DNA of 64,000 nt. Origin: Actinomycetota bacterium. GTDB taxonomy: Bacteria > Actinomycetota > Nitriliruptoria > Nitriliruptorales > JAHWKO01. A program made the translations under genes and the position numbers. The stretch lies in NCBI GenBank assembly GCA_019347675.1, contig JAHWKW010000010.1, positions 79,087 to 143,086 of the forward strand. The letters are read 5' to 3'. The notes under the pieces are model-generated. The model saw only the letters and a program-made list of their open reading frames with translations. It had not been told where the DNA came from and did no database searches. How positions within the stretch are numbered: the first letter of the stretch is position 1; the number at the start of each line of letters is the position of its first letter. Below, piece by piece: positions 36,898 through 45,554 of the stretch.

Positions 36898-39800
36898 ATG
36901 GTTGACACCACCTCCTCCTCTCCCTCGACCGCCGGCGGCGACGGTTTCGGGGTGAACACCTGGCTCGTCGACGAGCTCTACGAGCAGTACCTGGCCGATC
37001 CCGACTCGCTCTCGCCGAGCTGGCAGGAGTTCTTCGAGGACTACCGCCGCGAGGACCAGCCTGATCGCGCTCGCGTCGAGACCACGGAAGCCAACGATGT
37101 GGCCACGCGCGCGCGGGCCAAGGCCGGCGCCCGTGGTGAGCCGGCCGCTGCGGCGGAAGCGTCGGTCGAGGACGCCAAGCACAAGGACGCGGCGACCCGC
37201 GGCAGCCCCGCCGAGACCGCCGAGCCGGCAGCTCGCCGCGAAGGCCGTCCGGAGCCGATCGAGGAGGAGCCGCCCCGCGAGCAACCCCCTGCCGCACCCG
37301 AGGAGCCACGAGCTGAGCGGCTCCGCGGCATCAAGGCCCGCATCGCCGAGAACATGGAGGCGAGCCTGGAGGTCCCGACCGCCACCAGCGTGCGGACGGT
37401 GCCCGCCAAGCTCCTCGAGGTCAACCGCACGATCGCGAACAACTACCTGCGCCGGGTCTACGGCGGGAAGCTGTCGTTCACGCACCTGATCGCGTACGCC
37501 GCGGTCCGCGCGCTCGACGCGGTCCCCAACATGCGGTTGGTGTTCGCGGAGGTCGACGGCAAGCCCGGTGTGGTGCGTCGCGACCACGTCAACCTCGGCC
37601 TCGCCGTCGACGTCGAACGCGGCGGGGAGCGTCTGCTGCTGGTCCCGTCGATCAAAGACGCGGACACGCTCGACTTCCAGGCGTTCCTCGACGCCTACGA
37701 GGGTCTCATCCGCAAGGTCCGCACCAACAAGCTCCAGCCGCAGGATTTCGCCGACACCACCATGACGATCACCAATCCTGGCACGATCGGGACGGTGATG
37801 TCGGTCCCCCGTCTGATGCAGGGCCAGAGCGTCATCCTGGGTGTCGGTGCGATCGACCACCCGGTCGAGTACCAGGCGGCCGACCCGCGCACGCTGGCCA
37901 AGATCGGCGTGTCCAAGCAGATCACGCTCACCTCGACCTACGACCATCGCGTGATCCAGGGAGCCGAGTCCGGCCTGTGGCTGCACCGCATCCACGACCT
38001 GCTGCTCGGCGAGGACGGCTTCTACGACGAGGTCTTCGCTGCGTTGACGATCCCGTACGAGCCAGCCCGCTGGCGCCAGGACGTCAGCCCGTTGGACTCC
38101 GACCTGGCGATGCTGGACAAGCAGGCCAACGTCGACCAGCTGGCGCACATGTACCGCGTCCGCGGTCACCTGATCGCCGACCTCGACCCGTTGGCGCAGA
38201 AGCCGCCACAGATGCACCCGGAGCTGGACCCGATCACGTACGGCCTGTCGATCTGGGATCTCGACCGTGAGTTCGTCACCAGCATCGGTGGGAACGGCAC
38301 GATGCCTCTGGGGCGGATCCTGGGGCTGCTGCGTGACGCGTACTGCCGCACCGTCGGCATCGAGTACATGCACATCCAGGATCCCGACCAGAAACGCTGG
38401 ATCCAGGCGCACGTCGAAGGGATCGAGTGGGATCTGCCGCCGGAGGACAAGCGCCACATCCTCCAGCGCCTCAACGCGGCAGAAGCCTTCGAGCGGTTCC
38501 TGCACACCAAGTACCTCGGGCACAAACGGTTCAGCCTCGAGGGCAGCGAGAGCTTCATCGCCCTGCTCGACGCGGTGCTCGAGCAGGCGTGCCTGTCACA
38601 CATGGTGGAGGTCGTGATGGGGATGGCCCACCGCGGCCGCCTCAACGTCCTCGCCAACATCCTCGACAAGTCCTACCGCGACATCTTCAGCGAGTTCGAG
38701 GGCGACATCGACCCGCAGACGGTCCAAGGGTCCGGAGACGTCAAGTACCACGTCGGCCAGACCGGGGTGTTCCGCTCACGCGCCCGTGGTGAGGTCCGCG
38801 TCACCCTGCCGTCCAACCCGTCGCACCTGGAAGCGGTCGACCCGGTGGTCGAAGGGATGACCCGCGCCAAGCAGGACCTGATCGACGAGCCGGGGACCTT
38901 CCGGACGCTGCCGGTGCTGGTCCACGGCGACGCGGCCTTCGCCGGACAGGGCGTCGTGGCGGAGGTGTTCAACCTCAGCCAGCTCCGCGGGTACCGCACC
39001 GGCGGCACGATCCACATCGTGATCAACAACCAGTTGGGGTTCACCACCCCACCGGAGGCGGCGCGTTCGTCGGAGTACTCGACCGATATCGCCCGGGCCG
39101 TGCAGGCCCCGATCTTCCACGTCAACGGCGACGATCCCGAAGCGGTCGTGCGGGTCGCACGCTTGGCGTTCGACTACCGCCAGACCTTCCACAAGGACGT
39201 GGTGATCGACCTGGTGTGCTACCGCAGGCTCGGCCACAACGAAGCCGACGACCCCTCCTACACCCAGCCACTGATGTACTCCAAGATCGAGAACAAGCGG
39301 TCGGTGCGCAAGCAGTACACGGAGCGGCTGGTCAAGCGTGGCGACATGTCGATGGAGGACGCCGAGGAGCTCCTCGACGACTTCCAACGTCGGTTGGATG
39401 AGGCGTTCGAGAAGACCAAGGACTCTCGGCCGCCGGACGTCCCGGTGGCGCGTCAGCCCGCGCCGCCCCGGGGCGTCCTCCCACCCGTGGACACCGGCGT
39501 GAAGAAGGACGCACTCGACCGCGTCGTCGACACGATCTTCACCGAGCCTGACCACTTCACCATGCATCCCAAGCTCAAACGGCTCTTCGATCGGGCGGCG
39601 CAGCGTTACCGCGACGAGGCACGGGTGGACTGGCCCCTGGCCGAACAGCTGGCGTTCGGGTCGCTTCTGCTGGAGGGCATCTGGGTCCGTCTCGCCGGGC
39701 AGGACAGCCGCCGCGGCACGTTCTCGCAACGGCACGCCGTGCTGGTCGACTACGAGACCGGTGAGGAGCACGCTCCGCTGGCCCACCTCAGCTCCGACCA

Positions 39801-40665
39801 GGGCAAGTTCTTCATCTACGACTCGTTGCTGTCGGAGTACGCCGCGGTGGGCTTCGAGTACGGCTACTCGGTGGCGAACAAGGACGCGCTCACGATCTGG
39901 GAGGCCCAGTTCGGTGACTTCGTCAACGGCGGACAGATCATCATCGACCAGTTCATCGTCGCCGCCGAGGACAAGTGGGGTCAGACCTCGCCGTTGGTGC
40001 TGCTCCTGCCGCACGGCTACGAAGGTCAGGGGCCCGAGCACTCCTCCGCCCGCATCGAGCGGTTCCTGGTCCTCGCTGCGGAGGACAACATCCAGCTGGT
40101 CAACTGCACCACGGCAGTGCAGTACTTCCACCTGCTCCGCCGCCAGAAGCACCGCGACGGTCACCACAAGCCGCTGGTCGTCTTCACCCCCAAGTCCCTG
40201 CTCCGCGCCAAGCACTCGGCCTCCAACGTCGAGGAGTTCACCACAGGCCACTTCCACGAGACGCTCGACGACACCGGTGTGGCCGACCGCGGCGCGGTCG
40301 AGCGGGTCATCCTGTGCAGCGGGAAGATCGCGTACGAGGCGATGGAGCGGCGCGACACCCAGGGCGCGCCAGCCGCGATCGTCCGCGTCGAGCAGCTCTA
40401 CCCCTGGCCGGGGGACCAGATCGGCGAGCTCCTCGACGGCTACCCCAACGCGTCACAGGTCATGTGGCTGCAGGAGGAACCCGACAACATGGGGCCGTGG
40501 CCGTACGTGCACTCCCGGCTGCACCGGATCCTGCGGGAACGTGACCTGGAGCTCACCCACGTCGCGCGGCCCGAGTCGGCCAGCCCAGCAACCGGCAGCC
40601 ACACCGTGCACGAGCAGGAGCAGGAGCAGTTGCTGCGGCGCGCCTTCGCCCGGAGGGAGACCTAG
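36898..40665 (+). CDS. kgd: multifunctional 2-oxoglutarate metabolism enzyme (2-oxoglutarate dehydrogenase E1 with fused acyltransferase domain)
   Basis: The 1255-residue fusion has an N-terminal NTWLVDELYEQYLADP segment, an Ala/Glu-rich linker, a 2-oxoacid dehydrogenase acyltransferase catalytic domain (about 140-395, with YDHRVIQGAESG carrying the catalytic His), and the thiamine-diphosphate E1 domain (VVMGMAHRGRLNVLANIL; RLGHNEADDPSYTQP). There is no lipoyl domain, as in mycobacterial Kgd and corynebacterial OdhA. It decarboxylates 2-oxoglutarate and, with partner E2/E3, can yield succinyl-CoA. ATG 36898 has GGAGAAC ahead; TAGCAT at 36863-36868 may be the -10. The next gene, nuoF-like, starts 2 bp on. 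Confidence 0.96.
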   Translation: MVDTTSSSPSTAGGDGFGVNTWLVDELYEQYLADPDSLSPSWQEFFEDYRREDQPDRARVETTEANDVATRARAKAGARGEPAAAAEASVEDAKHKDAATRGSPAETAEPAARREGRPEPIEEEPPREQPPAAPEEPRAERLRGIKARIAENMEASLEVPTATSVRTVPAKLLEVNRTIANNYLRRVYGGKLSFTHLIAYAAVRALDAVPNMRLVFAEVDGKPGVVRRDHVNLGLAVDVERGGERLLLVPSIKDADTLDFQAFLDAYEGLIRKVRTNKLQPQDFADTTMTITNPGTIGTVMSVPRLMQGQSVILGVGAIDHPVEYQAADPRTLAKIGVSKQITLTSTYDHRVIQGAESGLWLHRIHDLLLGEDGFYDEVFAALTIPYEPARWRQDVSPLDSDLAMLDKQANVDQLAHMYRVRGHLIADLDPLAQKPPQMHPELDPITYGLSIWDLDREFVTSIGGNGTMPLGRILGLLRDAYCRTVGIEYMHIQDPDQKRWIQAHVEGIEWDLPPEDKRHILQRLNAAEAFERFLHTKYLGHKRFSLEGSESFIALLDAVLEQACLSHMVEVVMGMAHRGRLNVLANILDKSYRDIFSEFEGDIDPQTVQGSGDVKYHVGQTGVFRSRARGEVRVTLPSNPSHLEAVDPVVEGMTRAKQDLIDEPGTFRTLPVLVHGDAAFAGQGVVAEVFNLSQLRGYRTGGTIHIVINNQLGFTTPPEAARSSEYSTDIARAVQAPIFHVNGDDPEAVVRVARLAFDYRQTFHKDVVIDLVCYRRLGHNEADDPSYTQPLMYSKIENKRSVRKQYTERLVKRGDMSMEDAEELLDDFQRRLDEAFEKTKDSRPPDVPVARQPAPPRGVLPPVDTGVKKDALDRVVDTIFTEPDHFTMHPKLKRLFDRAAQRYRDEARVDWPLAEQLAFGSLLLEGIWVRLAGQDSRRGTFSQRHAVLVDYETGEEHAPLAHLSSDQGKFFIYDSLLSEYAAVGFEYGYSVANKDALTIWEAQFGDFVNGGQIIIDQFIVAAEDKWGQTSPLVLLLPHGYEGQGPEHSSARIERFLVLAAEDNIQLVNCTTAVQYFHLLRRQKHRDGHHKPLVVFTPKSLLRAKHSASNVEEFTTGHFHETLDDTGVADRGAVERVILCSGKIAYEAMERRDTQGAPAAIVRVEQLYPWPGDQIGELLDGYPNASQVMWLQEEPDNMGPWPYVHSRLHRILRERDLELTHVARPESASPATGSHTVHEQEQEQLLRRAFARRET

Positions 40666-40667
40666 CC

Positions 40668-42020
40668 GTGGAGCCCTTCGATGCCGGACGCCGGCTGCTA
40701 CCCGACGAGCCCATCCTGTCGCTCGACGACTACCTCGCGCGCGGCGGGGGTCAGGGTCTGACGACGGCGCTGCAGGGCCCGCCCGACGAGGTGATCCGCG
40801 CGGTCAGCGACTCGGGTCTGCGCGGTCGTGGTGGCGCCGGGTTCCCGACCGGGATCAAGTGGAGTTCGGTCCGCAAGGCGGGTCAGGAGGATCCCGACTC
40901 CACGGTGTACATGGTGGCCAACGCCGCCGAGGGTGAGCCCGGGACCTACAAGGACCGGGCGATCATGACCACGAACCCGTACCAGTTCGTCGAAGGGGTC
41001 CTGATCGCCATGTACGCGGTCGGGGCCGAGCGCGGCTACATCGCGATCAAGAAGAAGTTCAAGGAGCAGATCCAGAAGATCGCCGACGCGGTCGGGGACG
41101 TCGCCGAGGCCGGATGGGAGGGTGCCGACCGCGTCGACCTGGTGGGCGGCCCCGACGAGTACCTGTTCGGCGAAGAGAAGGCGATGCTCGAGGTCGTCGA
41201 GGGCAAGCTGCCGATGCCGCGGCTGGTGGCCCCCTACCAGGTCGGGCTGTTCGCTTCGATGCAGAGCCCCAACCCAACGCTGGTCAACAACGTCGAGTCG
41301 TTGACCAACGTCCCCCTGATCGTGAGCAAGGGTCCCCAGTGGTTCCGCGAGGTGGGGACCGGCGAGTCGCCCGGGACGATGGTGTTCACGGTCGTCGGCG
41401 ACGTCGAGTCACCCGGTGTCTACGAGCTGCCGCTGGGCACACCGCTGCGCACGCTGGTCGAGGACATCGCCGGCGCAACCGACGTCAAGGCGATCTTCGG
41501 AGGCGTCGCTCAAGCGGTGATCACCCCAGACATGCTCGACACCCCGATGGGGTTCGACTCGTTGGCGGAAGCCGGTGCCGGGCTGGGCAGCGGCGGCTTC
41601 GTGGTGTACGACTCGTCGCACTGCATCGTCCGGGTCATGGCGATGCTGTCACATTTTCTGGCGGTCGAGTCGTGTGGTCAGTGCTGGGCGTGCATGCTCG
41701 GTACGGAGACGCTCACGGACATCCTCAACCGCATCGACCGCGGGGATGGGGTGGACGATGACGTCGACGCTCTGCTGGAGCGGGCGGCGAAGGTCACTGA
41801 CCAAAACCGCTGCTACCTGCCGGTCGGTGAGCAGCTGATGGTCGGGAGCACCCTGCACCGCTACGCCGAGGAGTACTCCGACCACATCGGTCGGCCATGC
41901 TGGTCGGAGCGCGAGGCGATGGTGCCCAAGATCGACAGCATCGATCTGGACACCGGCGAGGTGGTTTTCGACCAGACCTACCATCTCAAGCAACCCGACT
42001 GGACGTACGCCCAGGAGTGA
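40668..42020 (+). CDS. NuoF-like FMN/NADH-binding oxidoreductase subunit, orphan
   Basis: The 450-residue protein is homologous to complex I NuoF. It has the FMN/NADH site RGRGGAGFPTGIKWS (about 52-66), NAAEGEPGTYKDRAIM, and a C-terminal [4Fe-4S] motif CxxCxxC (SCGQCWACM) plus a later Cys (NRCYLPVG). The usual E-S-C-G-K-C-T-P-C-R reads ESCGQCWACM here, so the third position context differs. No nuoE, nuoG or other complex I genes are near. It follows kgd after 2 bp with a GTG start and overlaps the next gene. A role in an NADH/ferredoxin oxidoreductase linked to 2-oxoglutarate metabolism is inferred only. Confidence 0.88.
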   Translation: MEPFDAGRRLLPDEPILSLDDYLARGGGQGLTTALQGPPDEVIRAVSDSGLRGRGGAGFPTGIKWSSVRKAGQEDPDSTVYMVANAAEGEPGTYKDRAIMTTNPYQFVEGVLIAMYAVGAERGYIAIKKKFKEQIQKIADAVGDVAEAGWEGADRVDLVGGPDEYLFGEEKAMLEVVEGKLPMPRLVAPYQVGLFASMQSPNPTLVNNVESLTNVPLIVSKGPQWFREVGTGESPGTMVFTVVGDVESPGVYELPLGTPLRTLVEDIAGATDVKAIFGGVAQAVITPDMLDTPMGFDSLAEAGAGLGSGGFVVYDSSHCIVRVMAMLSHFLAVESCGQCWACMLGTETLTDILNRIDRGDGVDDDVDALLERAAKVTDQNRCYLPVGEQLMVGSTLHRYAEEYSDHIGRPCWSEREAMVPKIDSIDLDTGEVVFDQTYHLKQPDWTYAQE

Positions 42021-42793
42021 ACGACAACCCGTGGCTGCAGCGGCGGGTGCTCCACTACGCCCACCGCGGCGGAGCGCTCGAGGCTCCGGAGAACACCATG
42101 CGGGCGTTCCGCGCCGGGGTCCGGGCCGGCGCCGACGGGCTGGAGCTCGACGTGCGCTGCACGGCCGACGGCGTGCTGGTGGTGGCGCACGACCGTGACC
42201 TGCGCCGGGTCACCGGTCGGCCCGGGAAGGTCGATGGGCTGAGACTGTCCGACGTCCGCGAGCGGTCGGTGCTGGCAGCAGAACAGTCCGACGACACCGC
42301 GATCCCCACGTTGCGGGAGGTCCTCGACGCCTTCCCTGAGGCGTTCCTCACCCTCGACATCAAGGACACCGCCCCCCACGTCGAGCCCTACGAGGAGCCG
42401 CTGGCGGGCCTGCTCGCCGCATACGGTCGGAGCGACGACGTGATCGTCGGGTCGTTCCACCTGCCCGCCCTGCGGTCGTTCCGCGACGCCGCGCCGCAGA
42501 TCAGCACGTCGCTGGCCCCTGAGGAGGTCGTGGCGCTGTGGGAGGATCGGTGGGGGCGCGACCACCCGTCGGTCCACGCGGTGCAAGTCCCGGCGACCTA
42601 CGGTGACGTCGAGGTCGTCACCACCGCGTTCGTCGAACGGGCGCACCGCGCCGGCTTGGCGGTGCACGTGTGGACCGTGAACGAACCCGAAGAGATGTCA
42701 CGCCTGATCCACCTCGGGGTGGACGGGTTGATCACCGACCGCCCCAGCGTCCTCGAAACGCTCCTGCACGATCGTGGCGTCGCGTACGCGTGA
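42017..42793 (+). CDS. glycerophosphodiester phosphodiesterase
   Basis: A 258-residue GDPD TIM barrel hydrolysing glycerophosphodiesters to glycerol 3-phosphate and an alcohol. The catalytic/metal sites are in YAHRGGALEAPENT, GLELDVRCTADGVLVVAHDRDL and a C-terminal VWTVNEPEEMSRLIHLGVDGLITD. GTG 42017 overlaps the nuoF-like stop. It has no signal peptide, so it is cytoplasmic. It is the last gene of the kgd run before the convergent cupin gene. Confidence 0.93.
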   Translation: MNDNPWLQRRVLHYAHRGGALEAPENTMRAFRAGVRAGADGLELDVRCTADGVLVVAHDRDLRRVTGRPGKVDGLRLSDVRERSVLAAEQSDDTAIPTLREVLDAFPEAFLTLDIKDTAPHVEPYEEPLAGLLAAYGRSDDVIVGSFHLPALRSFRDAAPQISTSLAPEEVVALWEDRWGRDHPSVHAVQVPATYGDVEVVTTAFVERAHRAGLAVHVWTVNEPEEMSRLIHLGVDGLITDRPSVLETLLHDRGVAYA

Positions 42794-42824
42794 GCATCGT
42801 CCGTGCTCGGGTGTTCGCAGGCGG

Positions 42825-43151
42825 CTAGCTCGGGAGCGCGTCGGGCCCGTCGGTGTGTGCTTCGACGCAGACGACGCCGTCCGGTCCGACGGTCGCGCGG
42901 TGCTGGGTGTTCGGTTCCAGGTCGAGGCGGTCACCGGCGTTCATCTCCAGGCGACCGTCGTCGGTGTGGAAGGTGATCGATCCTTCAGCGCAGAACAGGA
43001 TCTTGTGCGTCGGGTGGCTGTGTGCTCCGTACGTGTCGCCGGGGGCGTTGCTGAACGTCCGCGGAGTCAGCCCGACGCGGCCGAAACGCTGCTCGAGGTC
43101 AGCAGCGCTGACCTCGCGGCCGGCTTCGTCGCGCGTGATCGAACCTCCCAT
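42825..43151 (-). CDS. cupin domain protein
   Basis: A 108-residue single cupin barrel: GAHSHPTHKILFCAEGSITF with His ligands and DRLDLEPNTQHRATVGPDG near the end. The metal site looks intact; function within the superfamily cannot be predicted. ATG 43151 is preferred over the longer frame to 43187 because AGGAGG lies about 6 bases ahead on its strand. It faces GDPD tail to tail and is followed upstream by the PP2C gene in the same direction. Confidence 0.83.
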   Translation of the reverse strand: MGGSITRDEAGREVSAADLEQRFGRVGLTPRTFSNAPGDTYGAHSHPTHKILFCAEGSITFHTDDGRLEMNAGDRLDLEPNTQHRATVGPDGVVCVEAHTDGPDALPS

Positions 43152-43241
43152 CTGCTCCTCCTGTTCGTCCGACGCTGGTCGGGCCACCGCCGGGATACGT
43201 GGACGGGGGTGTCGTCATGGGCGGTCGGCGCCACGGCTGCG

Positions 43242-43934
43242 TCAGACCTCGACGACGATGACCGTGATGTTGTCCACACCGCCGCGCTCGTTGGCCGCGT
43301 CGACCAGCCGCTGACAGGCGGCCTGGGGGTCGTCGGGCGCGGCGGCGATCTTGGCGATCGCGTCCTCGGGGACCATGTCGGTGAGCCCATCGGTGCACAG
43401 CAGCAGCCGGTCCCCGGGTACCAGGTCGATGTGGGTGACGTCCGGGTCGATCCCGTCCCCGGTGCCGAGCGCCTGGGTGATGCTGCCCCGACCGAACAGG
43501 CCACCGGTGGTGTGGTCCCGGGTGATCCGCCGCAGGTCCGCTTCCCGGACGAGGTAGGCGCGGCTGTCTCCGACGTGGGCCACCCACGCCTCCTCGCCGC
43601 CGTCCGTGACCCGCGCGACGACCGCTGTCGTCGCCATGCCGGCTCGGCGCTGATCGGTCGCGGCCTCGGAGCGGATCGCGTCGTCGGCTGCACGCAGAGC
43701 CGACACGAGCGCGTCCGCGGGGTCCCCGCGTGACAGGTCGTCGAGGTGGCGGTCGAGCGTCTCGACCGCGGTCCGGCTGGCCACGTCGCCAGCCGGGTGC
43801 CCGCCGAGACCGTCAGCGACCACGAAGAAGTTGTGGTCGTCGTCGACCAGAAGCGCGTCCTCGTTGCGTCCCCGGACCCGACCGATGTCGCTGGCCGCCC
43901 CGACTTGCACGACAGTTCCCTCGTTCGTCCGCAT
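43242..43934 (-). CDS. PP2C-family serine/threonine protein phosphatase
   Basis: A 230-residue soluble PPM phosphatase with a binuclear metal centre. Motifs in order are GRVRGRNEDALLV, VVADGLGGHPAGDVAS, GMATTAVVARV, HVGDSRAYLV, LLLCTDGLTDMV and GGVDNITVIVV. It resembles the PstP/Stp catalytic domain but lacks a membrane helix. Its kinase partner is not in the window. ATG 43934. Confidence 0.93.
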   Translation of the reverse strand: MRTNEGTVVQVGAASDIGRVRGRNEDALLVDDDHNFFVVADGLGGHPAGDVASRTAVETLDRHLDDLSRGDPADALVSALRAADDAIRSEAATDQRRAGMATTAVVARVTDGGEEAWVAHVGDSRAYLVREADLRRITRDHTTGGLFGRGSITQALGTGDGIDPDVTHIDLVPGDRLLLCTDGLTDMVPEDAIAKIAAAPDDPQAACQRLVDAANERGGVDNITVIVVEV

Positions 43935-44131
43935 CCGTTCGACCGTACCGAGCCCGAGGTCGCTGTCGGTGGCAGGTCGGACGGTCAGCCGGCTCGAGAC
44001 CGGCGCAGCACGGAACGCCGCCGGAGCGGGCGCGGAGGTCGACCTCGACAGCTACCCCCGTCCCTGTCTCCTCCTACCACGTCGGCACAGCCGGAGGGTG
44101 TCTCACGTCGGCAGGTACCCTCCGGACGCGA

Positions 44132-44204
44132 GCCCCCGTAGCTCAGTGGATAGAGCAGTGGTTTCCTAAACCATGCGCCGTAGGTTCGATTCCTACCGGG
44201 GGCG
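44132..44204 (+). tRNA. tRNA-Arg (anticodon CCT)
   Basis: A 73-nt cloverleaf with acceptor GCCCCCG/CGGGGGC, D-arm TAGCTCAGTGGATAGAGC, anticodon stem GTGGT/ACCAT around loop TTCCTAA, and T-arm GTAGGTTCGATTCCTAC. The anticodon CCU reads AGG. CCA is not encoded. TACCCT at 44116-44121 is a plausible -10. Confidence 0.95.
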
Positions 44205-44214
44205 CGTTCCCGGC

Positions 44215-44455
44215 CTTCGTGACTCGGTCTCTGGGCGTCTGTCTTGCGCCTCCCGCCGTCGCCGGAACGTCCGTCGGCGATGACAGTTGGCGCATACGAG
44301 TTCGCACTTGGCGATCTCCGCCCGGAGCGTTTCGACGCTCGCCGCGGTGCGCACGACCACCGCCGCTGGGGGCGCTGTGACCCGGGATACCGCTCTGGCG
44401 GCGACCGGACGGCCAGAGCTGCGTGCGTCGGCCGCGGATCTGCGCGACCATGCGC
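44215..44455 (-). pseudogene. remnant of a small HNH endonuclease gene
   Basis: On the minus strand one frame gives VETLRAEIAKCELVCANCHRRRT, quoted here in parts: AEIAKCEL and CANCHRRRTFRRR at about 44240-44330. This is the C-terminal end of a compact HNH nuclease family. Another frame gives VAQIRGRRTQLW (44415-44451), resembling the N-terminal VARIRGRR part of the same family. The middle, with the Cys pair and the FDH motif, is missing, so the gene has lost roughly 50 bp and its frame. It lies between tRNA-Arg and the channel gene. Confidence 0.5.
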
Positions 44456-44477
44456 GGAGGCGAACGAGGAGTCGGGC

Positions 44478-45275
44478 GTGGTCGCCGTTCTAACGGTGAT
44501 CGTGGTGGTGATCGTCTCGATCCTGATCGCGCGGATCGCGACCGTCGCCTTGACGGTCACCGGCTTGTCCCGTGAGGCGGCGCGCTTCCAGGCCCGTTCG
44601 GCGCTGACCAACACCGGGTTCACAACCGGCGAGGCCGAGCGGGTGGTCGACCACCCGGTACGCCGCCGCGTCGTGATGGCCCTGATGATCGTGGGCAACG
44701 CCGGGATCGCCACGGTCATCGCCACGTTCGTGCTGTCCTTCGCCAACGTGGGACGGGGCACGGCCGCGATACGTCTGGTCGTGCTCATCGCCGGGCTGGT
44801 CGCCGTGCTGCTGGTCGCCCGGAACGAGCGGATGGATCGGATGATGACGCGGGTGATCGCGCGCATGCTCCGGCAGTACACCGACCTCGATACCCGCGAC
44901 TACGCGCGGTTGCTGAAGCTGTCGGGGCCGTACGCCGTCACCGAGATGACCGTCGGGGACGAGGACTGGATCATCACTGACCAGCTGCTGGACCGTCGCC
45001 TCACCGACGAGGGGATCATCGTGCTCGGCGTGACCCGCAGAGACGGGAGCTACATCGGCGTGCCTCGCGGCGACACACCGATCCTGTCCGGTGACACCCT
45101 CATCCTCTACGGGCGCGCGCCGGAGCTCGCGGAGCTCGACACCCGCAAGGCCGGGCCCGAGGGGGACGAGGCGCACGATCGGGCGGTCGTCACCCACCGC
45201 ATCTTCCTCAACGCCGAGGCGTACGGCGACCCGGCCCGCGAGGACATCCCACGTTCACCGACCGCTGCCTCCTAG
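44478..45275 (+). CDS. membrane protein with TrkA-C (RCK) domain, potassium channel/antiporter regulator-like
   Basis: The 265 residues contain two or three N-terminal membrane helices (about 1-23 and 66-113), with the segment ARFQARSALTNTGFTTGEAE between them, then a soluble part ending in a TrkA-C domain (LTDEGIIVLGVTRRDGSYIGVPRGDTPILSGDTLILYG). TrkA-C domains bind ligands that gate K+ transport. GTG 44478 has GAGGAG at 44465-44470; the frame is open to 44244 but that overlaps an HNH remnant. The 3' end overlaps the convergent gene by 21 bp. A transport or regulatory role is inferred. Confidence 0.8.
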   Translation: MVAVLTVIVVVIVSILIARIATVALTVTGLSREAARFQARSALTNTGFTTGEAERVVDHPVRRRVVMALMIVGNAGIATVIATFVLSFANVGRGTAAIRLVVLIAGLVAVLLVARNERMDRMMTRVIARMLRQYTDLDTRDYARLLKLSGPYAVTEMTVGDEDWIITDQLLDRRLTDEGIIVLGVTRRDGSYIGVPRGDTPILSGDTLILYGRAPELAELDTRKAGPEGDEAHDRAVVTHRIFLNAEAYGDPAREDIPRSPTAAS

Positions 45276-45554
45276 CGTGGCGATCCGGCGTTGGGTCTCC
45301 TGAAGGGCGCTCAGCGCACGGTCCACCGCCCCGACCCGCTCCAGGATCCGAAGCGCCCGGGCGCGGCGGTCGGCCCCGGAAGCGCCCCGCAGGCGGCGCG
45401 CCACCTCATCGACGGGTGTTCCCGCCTCGGCGGCCTCACACAGCTCGGCGAACAGCTCGGGGACGTAGTCGCGGGCGCTGTGGGGGATCCGGGCCGTGGC
45501 CGTCTGCTCATGCCAGCGCAGCAGCGGCTCGAGCGCCTCATCGGAGGCGCTCAC
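45255..45554 (-). CDS. hypothetical small helical protein, 99 residues
   Basis: No family recognised. It is all-helical in appearance (EALEPLLRWHEQTATAR; PELFAELCEAAEAGTPVDEVARRL; ALRILERVGAVDRALSALQETQRRIA), without membrane segments. Its ATG overlaps the stop of the spermidine-synthase-like gene by ATGA, so it is co-translated with it; its end overlaps the convergent channel gene. Confidence 0.65.
   Translation of the reverse strand: MSASDEALEPLLRWHEQTATARIPHSARDYVPELFAELCEAAEAGTPVDEVARRLRGASGADRRARALRILERVGAVDRALSALQETQRRIATLGGSGR

Noticed and set aside
36736..38523. 595-codon minus-strand frame opposite kgd
   Set aside because: Same reason; it has no start context or domain and lies wholly over the kgd coding frame.
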